Assembly (NCBI GenBank): GCA_031257695.1
Contig: JAIROB010000002.1
Location: forward strand, 1 to 8,486
Length of the DNA: 8,486 nucleotides
From: Treponema sp.
GTDB lineage: Bacteria; Spirochaetota; Spirochaetia; Treponematales; Breznakiellaceae
Direction of reading: 5' to 3'
Each line of letters starts with the position of its first letter. The stretch's first letter is position 1. Of the stretch, positions 1-5,556 are shown in pieces. The notes beneath the pieces were generated by a model. The model was not told the origin of the DNA. It saw only the letters and a program-made list of their open reading frames with translations, and did not search any database. The translations under genes were made by a program, and so were the position numbers.

Positions 1-1061
1 AGGATAGCCTCCCGTTCCTTGACATCCGGCATGGCCACCACCACCTGCCGGTCGAAACGTCCGGGGCGGAGCAGCGCCGGGTCAAGCACGTCGGGCCGGT
101 TGGTGGCGGCCAAAATGATGACCCCGTCCTTGGAGTCAAAGCCGTCCATCTCCACCAAAAGCTGGTTCAGGGTCTGTTCCCGCTCGTCGTGGCCCCCGCC
201 GTAACCGGCGCCCCTGGTGCGGCCCACCGCGTCCAGCTCGTCGATAAAGATGATGCAGGGGGCGTTTTTTCTGCCGTTCTCAAAGAGGTCCCGAACCCGG
301 CTGGCGCCGACCCCTACGAACATCTCCACAAAATCCGAACCCGACATGTGGAAGTAGGCCACCCCGGCTTCTCCGGCCACGGCCTTGGCCATAAGGGTCT
401 TTCCCGTGCCGGGCATTCCCACCAGCAGCACCCCCTTGGGTATCCTGGCCCCCATCTTGGTGAATTTTTGGGGTTCTTTGAGGAAGGAAACCACCTCCTG
501 CAATTCGTACTTGGCGTCCACTTGGCCCGCTACATCCGCAAAGGTGGTTTTCTTCCCCTCGTCCTGGTAGCGTTTCGCCCGGCTTTTGCCGAACTGGAAA
601 GCCTTGTTTCCCGTGCCCTGCATATTCCGCATCATAAACCAGATAAAGCCGAAGCCGATAATCCAGGGCAGAAATTCCAGAAGAATCCGCAGGGGACTTA
701 TCTTGCTGGCCCCGCCGGAGACGCTGATCCCCCGTTCCCGCAGGGTGGGCAGCAGGGAAGGGTCCTGGTAGGGAATAGTGGTTTTGAAATGCCGCAGATC
801 CCCGCCCGCGTCCCGCAAAGTTCCCTCTATTATTCTGGAATCCAGGATCTTGACGGCGCTCACCTCGTTCTGTTCCAGGTAGGCGGTGAAAACGGAGTAG
901 GAGATCTCCTGGGGAGCGGCGTTCCCTTCGGTCCTGAAAAAATAGGCAATAAAAACGCCCACAATGATGAGGAAAAAAAACAGGGCAAAACGGTTCGGCC
1001 TGCCCTGCATAGGAGACCGGGAAGGCGGGAGCGGAGAGTTGTTATTTTGATCGTTTGGCAT
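1..1061 (-). CDS. ftsH: ATP-dependent zinc metalloprotease FtsH, N-terminal 353 residues (3' end outside window)
   Basis: FtsH is a hexameric inner-membrane AAA+ protease that degrades unneeded or misassembled membrane proteins and some cytosolic ones. Seen here: a first membrane segment at about residues 25-42, an extracytoplasmic region to about 120, and a second membrane segment at about 126-144. The AAA+ module follows, with FADVAG at 174-179, Walker A GMPGTGKT at 215-222, pore loop MFVGVGA at 247-253, Walker B IIFIDE at 270-275, and the second region of homology around ATNRP (320) to RPGRFDR (332-338) with its arginine fingers. The HEXXH zinc protease domain would lie beyond base 1. The ATG at 1061 is supported by AGAGG (1068-1072) with 6 nt spacing. 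It lies 55 bp downstream of tilS on the same strand. Walker A has Met where most FtsH proteins have Pro (GPPGTGKT). The family assignment is secure. Confidence 0.97.
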   Translation of the reverse strand, partial: MPNDQNNNSPLPPSRSPMQGRPNRFALFFFLIIVGVFIAYFFRTEGNAAPQEISYSVFTAYLEQNEVSAVKILDSRIIEGTLRDAGGDLRHFKTTIPYQDPSLLPTLRERGISVSGGASKISPLRILLEFLPWIIGFGFIWFMMRNMQGTGNKAFQFGKSRAKRYQDEGKKTTFADVAGQVDAKYELQEVVSFLKEPQKFTKMGARIPKGVLLVGMPGTGKTLMAKAVAGEAGVAYFHMSGSDFVEMFVGVGASRVRDLFENGRKNAPCIIFIDELDAVGRTRGAGYGGGHDEREQTLNQLLVEMDGFDSKDGVIILAATNRPDVLDPALLRPGRFDRQVVVAMPDVKEREAI

Positions 1062-1116
1062 CAATAACCTCTGTAACTATCATAGTGAAAAAGCGGCGTT
1101 TCCGAAACACCCGTTT

Positions 1117-2454
1117 TTACCTCTTTTTCCGAACCTCAAGGAACAGGCAAGCTTCCCGTCGAACCCGGGCCTCATCTTCTCCGGCAAGCACGGCAACGGA
1201 ACCGTCCCGGGTTCCGGCGATAAAAGCGGCGGTCCCCAGGGCATCTTCGGCAACAACAAGGTCCCGGCCGCGCTCTGCCATATCCGTTCCCCGGCGTTTG
1301 CGGCCCCCCAGGACCACAAAATCTCCGGGGCAATACCGCCGCAGCGCCACCGGAGGGCAGGCGAAAAAGCCCGGATCTCCCGAAGAAGGCGGCGGGGTTT
1401 TCCCGGCCGCGCCGGAAAGGGCCCGGACACACAGCCACTTTAGCTTATATATTCCCGGCTCTTTAATCAACAGTGAAAAGCCCCTCTCCCCGGGGCGGGA
1501 CAAGGCCAGGGTGACGCGGCCTGAGCCGCTTTTCAGGACAGCCCTTCCCAGGTCCAGGCTCCGGGTTTTTCCCCGGGCAAAGAGGCGCAGGCTCTTTCGC
1601 CTGGGCGGCGCCCCTTCCCCGGAAAGCCGGTCCAGCGCCGCGAAAAGCGCCTCCTCCCGGAGTATGGCCGGCTGGGAAAAAAAGTTGTCCCCGCCGGTGA
1701 CCCGGCGCTCCTCCGCCTCCTCCCAGGGTATCCTGGCCGCGGCTTCGGTTTCGAGAAAATCCGCGACCAGACGCTGGGTTTCCGCCAGGTCCGCCAGGGT
1801 CTTCCGCCAGGAGGGGAAATTTTCGTCCAGACAGGGGATGAGCTTGAGCCTGATACGGTTACGGAGGAACGCCGGGTCTGCGTTGGTGGAATCGGTGCGG
1901 TAGGGGATGCCCCGTTCTGCCAGGTAGGCCAGCACATCGGCGCGGCCCGTTTTAAGGAGCGGCCTGAGCACACGGCCCCTTTCGCGGGGCATGGCCGCCA
2001 GCCCCGCGGGGCCGGAACCCCGGAGCACACGCATCAGCGCCGTTTCCAGGAGGTCGTCCCTGGTATGCGCCACCAGGATCTTTTCCGCACCGATCCGGCG
2101 GGCTTCGGCGTTCCACGCGGCATGGCGGTAGAGCCGGGCCGCGGCTTCCAGACCCAGGCCCCGCCGTTTGGCGGTCCGCGCTACCCTTCCCGGCGGGATG
2201 GAAATAACGGAGCAGGGAACGGCCAGCTCCGCGCACAGCGCTTCCACCGCGGCCGCGTCTCCGCGGCTTTCGGCGGCGCTTCGGATGCCGTGCTCCACAT
2301 GGACGCAACGAAGCTCAAAGGAGCCGTCCCTCAGAGCAGCCAGGGCGGCCAGCATGGCGGAGGAGTCCGCCCCCCCGGAAACAGCGGCAAGAAACACCGC
2401 GCCAGCGGGCCGGTTCCCCAAGCCCTCGGCCACGGCCGTTTCAAAGGCGCCCAT
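1117..2454 (-). CDS. tilS: tRNA(Ile)-lysidine synthase TilS
   Basis: TilS ligates lysine to C34 of the CAU-anticodon tRNA-Ile, changing both its decoding and its aminoacylation identity. It uses ATP through an N-type PP-loop and is normally essential. The 445-residue product shows the PP-loop SGGADS at 26-31, HVEHGIR at 52-58, AHTRDD at 129-134, LMRVLRGSG just after it, RPLL at 164-167, and DSTNADPAFLRNRIR at 188-202, all in the family's order. The rest fits the C-terminal domains. An in-frame extension reaches 2550, but the ATG at 2454 puts the PP-loop at the usual distance from the N terminus and leaves a 19-bp gap after rplY. No strong Shine-Dalgarno precedes it, so translational coupling to rplY is possible, and an ATG at 2499 overlapping rplY is the alternative. 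The usual Q in the ADDQ motif is Leu here (RDDLLET). Confidence 0.94.
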   Translation of the reverse strand: MGAFETAVAEGLGNRPAGAVFLAAVSGGADSSAMLAALAALRDGSFELRCVHVEHGIRSAAESRGDAAAVEALCAELAVPCSVISIPPGRVARTAKRRGLGLEAAARLYRHAAWNAEARRIGAEKILVAHTRDDLLETALMRVLRGSGPAGLAAMPRERGRVLRPLLKTGRADVLAYLAERGIPYRTDSTNADPAFLRNRIRLKLIPCLDENFPSWRKTLADLAETQRLVADFLETEAAARIPWEEAEERRVTGGDNFFSQPAILREEALFAALDRLSGEGAPPRRKSLRLFARGKTRSLDLGRAVLKSGSGRVTLALSRPGERGFSLLIKEPGIYKLKWLCVRALSGAAGKTPPPSSGDPGFFACPPVALRRYCPGDFVVLGGRKRRGTDMAERGRDLVVAEDALGTAAFIAGTRDGSVAVLAGEDEARVRREACLFLEVRKKR

Positions 2455-2473
2455 GGGGGACGGCGCCGCCCGG

Positions 2474-3103
2474 TTAAGCCTTGGCTCCTTCTTTGGCATC
2501 CTTGGCTTCGGCGGTTTCCGCGCCTTCGCCTTCAACGGCGGTTTCAGCATCGGCCCTGGAGAATTTCACCAGCGCCACCACCTGATCGGGATTGGAAATA
2601 ATACGCACCCCCTCCCCCAGGGCCAGGTCCCGGACGTGGATGGACTGGTTCGCCCTGAGCTCCGAAATGTCCACATCGATACGCTCAGGAAGATCCCGGG
2701 GCAGGCACTCCACTTCAATTTCGTGGAGGGGCGATTCCAGAACGCCCCCTTCCCGAACCCCCACGGGATTCCCATGGACATGGACCGAAACCTTGGCCCG
2801 CAGGGACACCCCGGCCTCGACTTCGTAGAAATCAACGTGCAGGATCTTGCCGTCGATGATATTCCTCTGGGTGGCCTTTACAAAAGCCTGGCGGGTTTGA
2901 CCGTCAATATTGATGGTGACAATAGTGCTTTCGGATATGCCTTTGGCATTGTTGACAAATTCCAGGGCGTCCATGTCTATGGACAGGGCCTTGCCGGAAC
3001 GTCCGTAGACCACCGCGGGAATACGGCCGCCGCGCCTGATCCGGCGGGAGCCGGCGGATCCCGATTCCGTCCGGCTCCTGGCGGCGAAAACAACTTGACT
3101 CAT
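2474..3103 (-). CDS. rplY: 50S ribosomal protein L25 (CTC/TL5 type)
   Basis: L25 binds 5S rRNA in the central protuberance of the large ribosomal subunit; the long form is the CTC/TL5 type, a general-stress protein in Bacillus. The 209-residue product begins MSQVVFAARSRTESGSAG and contains RRGGRIPAVVYG, the conserved L25 N-terminal signature. The 5S-binding beta barrel covers about residues 1-95 and includes DGKILHVDFYEV. The CTC C-terminal beta domain (about 96-185) includes HVHGNPVGVREGGVLE and LPRDLPERIDVDIS. An acidic Ala/Glu/Lys tail, about 186-209, ends the protein. The ATG at 3103 has AGGAG (3110-3114) with 6 nt spacing. The frame stays open upstream into the tRNA gene, so the longer reading to 3214 is rejected. 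It sits 82 bp after tRNA-Gln and 19 bp before tilS and is probably co-transcribed with them. Confidence 0.96.
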   Translation of the reverse strand: MSQVVFAARSRTESGSAGSRRIRRGGRIPAVVYGRSGKALSIDMDALEFVNNAKGISESTIVTINIDGQTRQAFVKATQRNIIDGKILHVDFYEVEAGVSLRAKVSVHVHGNPVGVREGGVLESPLHEIEVECLPRDLPERIDVDISELRANQSIHVRDLALGEGVRIISNPDQVVALVKFSRADAETAVEGEGAETAEAKDAKEGAKA

Positions 3104-3121
3104 GCTAAACTCCTCTTGATC

Positions 3122-3169
3122 TTTGTATAGACAAACCCGGGACAGCCGGAGCCGCCCCCTGCCGGTCCC
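3122..3169 (-). promoter_or_regulatory. Two stem-loops in the L25 leader
   Basis: Between tRNA-Gln and the L25 start, the transcript could form two stems. The first is GC-rich: GGGACCGG near 3169-3162 pairs with CCGG..TCCC at 3149-3139, with a 3-nt bulge. The second is a perfect 5-bp stem, TTTGT/ACAAA, with a 4-nt loop (3122-3135). It ends 7 bp before the Shine-Dalgarno (3110-3114). There is no U-run, so this is not a standard terminator. It might be a tRNA 3' processing determinant or an L25 translational control site, but neither role is shown. Confidence 0.25.
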
Positions 3170-3185
3170 TTGAATTAGATCTTTC

Positions 3186-3257
3186 CTGGGACGACAGGGG
3201 TCGAACCTGTGCATGCCGGAGCCAAAACCCGGTGGCTTACCACTTGCCTACGTCCCA
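3186..3257 (-). tRNA. tRNA-Gln (anticodon UUG)
   Basis: The minus strand folds into a complete cloverleaf of 72 nt including the discriminator base. The acceptor stem is TGGGACG/CGTCCCA, positions 8-9 are TA, and the D stem is GGC/GCC. The anticodon stem CCGGG/TCCGG closes with one G-U pair around loop TTTTGGC, giving anticodon TTG. The variable loop is CATGC and the T stem ACAGG/CCTGT encloses TTCGACC. The discriminator is G, and the next bases (GAA) do not encode CCA, so CCA would be added after transcription. It starts 7 bp after the spoVG stop codon and lies 82 bp before rplY on the same strand. It was very likely transcribed with them and then cut out by RNase P and 3' nucleases. Confidence 0.96.
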
Positions 3258-3264
3258 ATAATTC

Positions 3265-3546
3265 CTATATTTCCACAGTAGGATCATCCTGAACGTTGCC
3301 GGAATCGTACCGGTCCAGAATTTTCTGCTGCAACTCCGCCCGAAATTCCGGGTGGATGGGATGGGCAACGTCCTTGTACTCCCCAACCCTGGTTCTCCGG
3401 CTCGGCATGGCGATAAACACGCCGCTCTTGCCTTCGATAATCTTTACATTGTGAACGACGAAACACTCATCAAATGTAACCGTTACGTACGCCTTTAACT
3501 TTCCCTCACCGGCTACCTTGCGAACCCTGATATCGGTAATCTCCAT
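3265..3546 (-). CDS. spoVG: SpoVG family regulator
   Basis: SpoVG is a small, widely conserved protein. In Bacillus it influences sporulation septation, and in Borrelia and other bacteria it is a site-specific DNA- and RNA-binding regulator. The 93-residue product starts MEITDIRVRKV. It carries the family core, including LKAYVTVTFDECFVVHNVKI, FIAMPSRRTR at about 45-54, KDVAHPIHPEFR, and a C-terminal helix before a short acidic tail. Length is normal for the family. The ATG at 3546 is preceded by AAGGAGA (AGGAG at 3554-3558) with 7 nt spacing; the in-frame ATG ten codons upstream lacks this support. It starts 41 bp after ispE and ends 7 bp before tRNA-Gln, so it probably shares a transcript with the tRNA. 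A candidate promoter lies at the end of ispE. Confidence 0.96.
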   Translation of the reverse strand: MEITDIRVRKVAGEGKLKAYVTVTFDECFVVHNVKIIEGKSGVFIAMPSRRTRVGEYKDVAHPIHPEFRAELQQKILDRYDSGNVQDDPTVEI

Positions 3547-3587
3547 GACGTTTCTCCTTTTTTGGTACAGGTTCACTACAACTAGTA

Positions 3588-4607
3588 CTATAATAATACC
3601 CGTTTACCCAAATACGCAAGGGGAAATGTCAGGACGGTAAAAAATTCACGTTCCGGCAGACACCCTGATCCGCTTTTTAGGGAAAATCCACGGGATCGTA
3701 CCGCCTCCGCTGCTTTTTCCGCGGCTCCTCCCTGGGTAAATATCCCAAAACAGGTCGATCCCGACCCGGTGAGCCCGCAAAAATCCGCTCCGTGACTCTG
3801 CATTTCCTCTAATATTGTCCTATACGCCCAAGACGGGGCATCGCTTCCCTCAAAAAAAACCTCCAGAAAATCGTTTTCGTAGGGCCACCGGGAAGGAGGG
3901 CCCCGGAGCGCTTCAATCAGGTCCCGCTCGGAAGGACCCGCCCGCAGAGGGGCGCCCTGCCTGTTCCGGCGGGCATCCAAAAGCCGGTAAGCCTCCATGG
4001 TATGGCTGGGAAACCCGGGGTTTGCCAGCGCCACCGTACAATCCGGCGGCCCTTCTATGGGCCGGATACGCTCCCCCCGGCCGCTGACCCACGCGGCGCC
4101 CCCCGCTCCGGCGGTCAAAACGCCCAGGAAAAAAGGCGCGTCGCTGCCCAGTTCCGCGGCCGCCCGTTCAAGCCCGGGCCCGTCAAGCAGCTTAGGATGG
4201 CCCGCTTGTTTCGCAAGCTCGTTCAGGGCAAGCAAAGCCGCGGCGCCGTCCGAGGAGCCGCCCCCCAGCCCCGCTCCCATGGGGACACGCTTCTCCAAAC
4301 GCATACGCAAGGGCCTGTCAAACCCCGTCCTGGCCCGAAAAAGCGCCGCGGCCTTGAGCAGGGAATTATCCCGGCGGGGAATATCCCCAAAGATGCCCCC
4401 CGCTTCCCGCTTATAACCCGGAGGCAGCCCGTACTCCGCCATAAACCCGTCCGCCTGCCCGGGATTCCCCACTTCAACATGAAGGGTGTCGCCAAAAGCC
4501 AGGGCCAAAAAAATGCTCTCCAACTCGTGGAAACCGTCGGAACGCCGTTCCTTTACCCGCAGATGCAGGTTTATCTTACAGGGCGCGTCCAGGTGTACGG
4601 AGGGCAT
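3588..4607 (-). CDS. ispE: 4-diphosphocytidyl-2-C-methyl-D-erythritol kinase IspE
   Basis: IspE is the GHMP-family kinase of the MEP (non-mevalonate) isoprenoid pathway; it phosphorylates CDP-methylerythritol with ATP in the cytosol. The 339-residue product has the substrate-binding APCKINLHL at 8-16, RSDGFHEL at 22-29, and the ATP-binding P-MGAGLGGGSSDGA at 109-122. The GHMP motif 3 LTGSGSTCFGIF starts at 279. It is longer than the roughly 285 residues of the E. coli enzyme; some of the extra length is a Gly/Pro-rich stretch at about 49-79 before the DNSLLKAA segment. The ATG at 4607 places APCKINL at its usual distance from the N terminus. The frame remains open to 4814 through the repeat element, but that extension has no family similarity. 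No Shine-Dalgarno precedes the ATG, and a candidate promoter sits directly upstream. The gene heads the housekeeping cluster. Confidence 0.95.
   Translation of the reverse strand: MPSVHLDAPCKINLHLRVKERRSDGFHELESIFLALAFGDTLHVEVGNPGQADGFMAEYGLPPGYKREAGGIFGDIPRRDNSLLKAAALFRARTGFDRPLRMRLEKRVPMGAGLGGGSSDGAAALLALNELAKQAGHPKLLDGPGLERAAAELGSDAPFFLGVLTAGAGGAAWVSGRGERIRPIEGPPDCTVALANPGFPSHTMEAYRLLDARRNRQGAPLRAGPSERDLIEALRGPPSRWPYENDFLEVFFEGSDAPSWAYRTILEEMQSHGADFCGLTGSGSTCFGIFTQGGAAEKAAEAVRSRGFSLKSGSGCLPEREFFTVLTFPLAYLGKRVLL
3590..3619 (-). promoter_or_regulatory. Candidate sigma70-type promoter for spoVG/tRNA-Gln/rplY
   Basis: On the minus strand, TTGCGT (3619-3614) is followed after 18 bp by TATTAT (3595-3590), a five-of-six match to TATAAT; the -35 matches only three of six. 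Transcription would begin near 3583, giving a leader of about 37 nt that contains the spoVG Shine-Dalgarno. It overlaps the end of ispE and would let spoVG, the tRNA and L25 be expressed independently of ispE. This is a motif match only. Confidence 0.3.
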
Positions 4608-4614
4608 AGGATAC

Positions 4615-4641
4615 TGTATAAGAAAAACAAAACTTTGTAAA
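4615..4641 (-). promoter_or_regulatory. Candidate ispE promoter with little or no leader
   Basis: On the minus strand, TTTACA (4641-4636) lies 15 bp before TATACA (4620-4615), or 17 bp before the overlapping TACAGT (4618-4613). Only 7 nt (GTATCCT) separate TATACA from the ispE ATG, so transcription would start at or next to the start codon. Together with the missing Shine-Dalgarno this suggests a leaderless ispE mRNA. The -35 is 6 bp from the end of the neighbouring inverted-repeat element. Confidence 0.35.
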
Positions 4642-4647
4642 TAAGCC

Positions 4648-4895
4648 GCCCCCCTATGGGCCCGGTTGGGTGGGCGGGGCAGCGCTGAGACGATGAAGGG
4701 GGGTCCTGTCCGGGAAAGCGTCCGCCGCCCGCGCGTTCGAACACGGACATTGCTGTCCGTGTAAGGTAGGTATTGGGCACATTGCTTCGCATTGTGCTCA
4801 AATGCGAGCGGCAAGCGATTCCGCTGCCAGGACCCCCTTTCAGACTTTGTTTATGCGCTGCCCCGTGCCGACTGAAAGCGGGCCCATAGGGGGGC
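4648..4895. repeat. 248-bp inverted-repeat, hairpin-rich element (MITE- or REP-like)
   Basis: The two ends are perfect 17-bp inverted repeats (GCCCCCCTATGGGCCCG at 4648-4664, its complement at 4879-4895). The similarity continues inward as imperfect arms: GGGGCAGCGC at 4676-4685 against 4855-4864, and GAAGGGGGGTCCTG at 4695-4708 against 4828-4841 with one mismatch. Inside lie a perfect 9-bp stem with a TTGC loop (4741-4762) and a second stem at about 4774-4800 with a TTC loop and one mismatch. There is no plausible coding sequence. A further copy of the end sequence is at 5267-5285, so the end is mobile or at least duplicated. No flanking target-site duplication was found by eye. It could be a miniature transposable element, a structured intergenic repeat or a structured RNA; a mobile origin is inference. 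Confidence 0.65.
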
Positions 4896-5002
4896 TTTTG
4901 AGCGGGGCTTGGGTACAGGGGCTTTGTTTTTCTGCCGTGTTTTTTTTACCGAAAGTCAATTAATCAGCGGGAGATGCGCAGACCCGGACAGTAAGTGAAG
5001 CG

Positions 5003-5248
5003 TCATGGCCCGATATTTTTGATGGTCTCAATATCAAGGCCCGTAATTTCTTTGATTATATCAAGCGGCAAGCCTTTGGCCAGAGCGTTTCGGGCGATTT
5101 TTTCCCGGCCCTGTTCCCAGCCTTCTTCCCGGCTCTGTTCAAAACCTTCCTTCCAGCCCTGTTCCCAGCCTTCCTCCCAGCCTTCCTCCCAGCCTTCTTC
5201 AAAACGAACCGCCAGCGCGTCGTCCCAGTTCCATTCCGTAAACAACAT
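5003..5248 (-). pseudogene. Truncated tail of an Rpn-family (PD-(D/E)XK) putative transposase
   Basis: The 81-codon reading frame begins MLFTEWNWDDALAVRFEEG, runs through eight tetrapeptide units of the EEGW/EQGW type (residues 17-48), and ends with KIARNALAKGLPLDIIKEIT then GLDIETIKNI. This is the pattern at the C terminus of Rpn-type recombination-promoting nucleases/putative transposases, which are abundant in some spirochaetes. The nuclease domain is absent: upstream in this frame a stop codon occurs within about 15 codons, just beyond a copy of the CCCCCCTATGGGCCCGG repeat. The fragment still has AGGAGG (5257-5262) 8 nt before the ATG at 5248, with an in-frame GTG at 5254, and a possible promoter upstream. 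It could therefore be expressed as a small protein. It points toward ispE on the same strand. The family assignment rests on recognition of the tail pattern. Confidence 0.6.
5105..5200 (-). repeat. Eight imperfect 12-bp tandem units
   Basis: Eight 12-bp units in the Rpn-like tail encode EEGW, EEGW, EEGW, EQGW, KEGF, EQSR, EEGW and EQGR. Units keep the reading frame, so copy-number changes by slippage would lengthen or shorten the protein by four residues without frameshifting. Such runs are typical of the variable linker at the end of these proteins. Confidence 0.7.
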
Positions 5249-5266
5249 ATTCACTACCTCCTCAGT

Positions 5267-5285
5267 CCCCCCTATGGGCCCGGTT
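5267..5285 (+). repeat. Third copy of the CCCCCCTATGGGCCCGG repeat end
   Basis: CCCCCCTATGGGCCCGGTT here is identical over 19 bp and in the same orientation to 4649-4667, and inverted relative to 4879-4894 (16 bp). It therefore closes a second inverted-repeat interval (4879-5283) that encloses the truncated Rpn-like tail. It lies 5 bp from the tail's Shine-Dalgarno, at the point where coding similarity stops, so it may mark a recombination or insertion breakpoint. Confidence 0.65.
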
Positions 5286-5326
5286 TAGCACATCGGCAAA
5301 CTCCAGGCCGGACCGGGCGTTCCGGA

Positions 5327-5366
5327 TACTATAGGCATTATAGTACCCCCGCTTTCCGCCAAGCAA
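5327..5366 (-). promoter_or_regulatory. Candidate promoter overlapping a palindrome, directed at the Rpn-like tail
   Basis: The minus strand has a perfect TATAAT (5342-5337) preceded at 18 bp by TTGCTT (5366-5361). The -10 box is embedded in a perfect inverted repeat, TACTATA-5 nt-TATAGTA (5327-5345), which could act as an operator. Transcription would start near 5330, about 80 nt before the ATG of the Rpn-like tail. The -35 match is weak, so the promoter call is tentative; the palindrome itself is certain. Confidence 0.35.
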
Positions 5367-5415
5367 GACGCCGTCGCAGATGACGATGCTCGCTACCCCC
5401 CTCGATATTCTGATG

Positions 5416-5428
5416 CCCCCCCCCCCCC
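5416..5428. repeat. 13-base poly-C (poly-G on minus) tract
   Basis: Thirteen consecutive C residues lie 217 bp upstream of the large lipoprotein start. Homopolymers of this length are prone to slipped-strand mispairing, and poly-G tracts near promoters control tpr gene expression in Treponema pallidum. Here the tract ends 18 bp before a weak T-rich -10-like box (TATTTT, 5447-5452), but no convincing promoter surrounds it. The length call is direct; any phase-variation role is inference. Confidence 0.9.
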
Positions 5429-5480
5429 GCACGATCACGCGGCTTTTATTTTGTCCGCCGTTTTCCATTCCTGCTGGTCT

Positions 5481-5508
5481 AAGGAGGAAGCCTATGGTGT
5501 TTCGTTAG
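5481..5508 (+). other. Four-codon mini-ORF (MVFR) with perfect Shine-Dalgarno
   Basis: AAGGAGG (5481-5487) precedes an ATG at 5494 by 6 nt, and the frame is ATG GTG TTT CGT TAG. This is as good a translation start as that of the lipoprotein (AAGGAGG at 5634-5640) 152 bp downstream. It could be a leader peptide, a relic of a gene broken by the TAG, or chance. After the TAG the same frame stays open until a TGA overlapping the lipoprotein ATG, which slightly favours a decayed coding sequence. It is too short to judge by protein similarity. Confidence 0.3.
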
Positions 5509-5515
5509 GATCCGC

Positions 5516-5536
5516 TTGAAAATTGTCAATTTTTAA
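5516..5536. promoter_or_regulatory. AT-rich palindrome upstream of the lipoprotein (possible operator)
   Basis: AAAATTGTCAATTTT (5519-5533) is a perfect 7-1-7 palindrome, extendable to 21 bp (5516-5536) with one mismatched pair. It contains TTGTCA, a close -35 match, but no good -10 lies 16-18 bp downstream. It is directly followed by the palindrome AAGCGCTT (5535-5542). Symmetry and position suggest a repressor or activator site for the lipoprotein gene; no known operator was recognised. Confidence 0.35.
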
Positions 5537-5556
5537 GCGCTTCCTTTTCAGGGCAT

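Noticed and set aside
189..1067. Long plus-strand open frame (292 codons) antisense to ftsH
   Set aside because: It lies entirely over the well-supported FtsH frame, has no recognisable motif, and is expected from codon bias in GC-rich DNA.
1055..1903. Plus-strand open frame (282 codons) antisense to tilS
   Set aside because: Ser/Arg-rich composition typical of a complementary-strand shadow; the TilS frame has all family motifs.
2168..3130. Plus-strand open frame (320 codons) antisense to tilS and rplY
   Set aside because: Spans two recognised genes on the other strand and shows no domain.
2474..3214. N-terminally extended L25 starting at 3214
   Set aside because: The extension reads through part of the tRNA-Gln gene; the ATG at 3103 has a good Shine-Dalgarno and starts the conserved L25 N terminus.
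4735..4762. GTTCGAAC and the adjacent hairpin as part of a tRNA
   Set aside because: The TTCGA resembles a T loop, but no acceptor, D or anticodon arms can be built around it; it belongs to the inverted-repeat element.
3588..4814. IspE extended to 408 residues
   Set aside because: The extra 69 codons run through the inverted-repeat element and have no IspE similarity; the ATG at 4607 fits the family.
4891..4948. Three GGGGCTT direct repeats and T-runs as a terminator
   Set aside because: No stem precedes the T-runs and no plus-strand gene ends here; the short repeats at 13-14 bp spacing may be chance in G-rich DNA.
5105..5200. Tandem units as a CRISPR array
   Set aside because: Contiguous 12-bp units without spacers, in frame with a protein of EEGW repeats.
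5262..5468. 68-codon minus-strand frame containing the poly-G tract, ending just before the Rpn-like tail
   Set aside because: No recognised similarity, a poorly spaced GCAGGA before the ATG, and its last codons come from the repeat. The stop lying next to the tail's Shine-Dalgarno is suggestive of coupling but not enough to call a gene.
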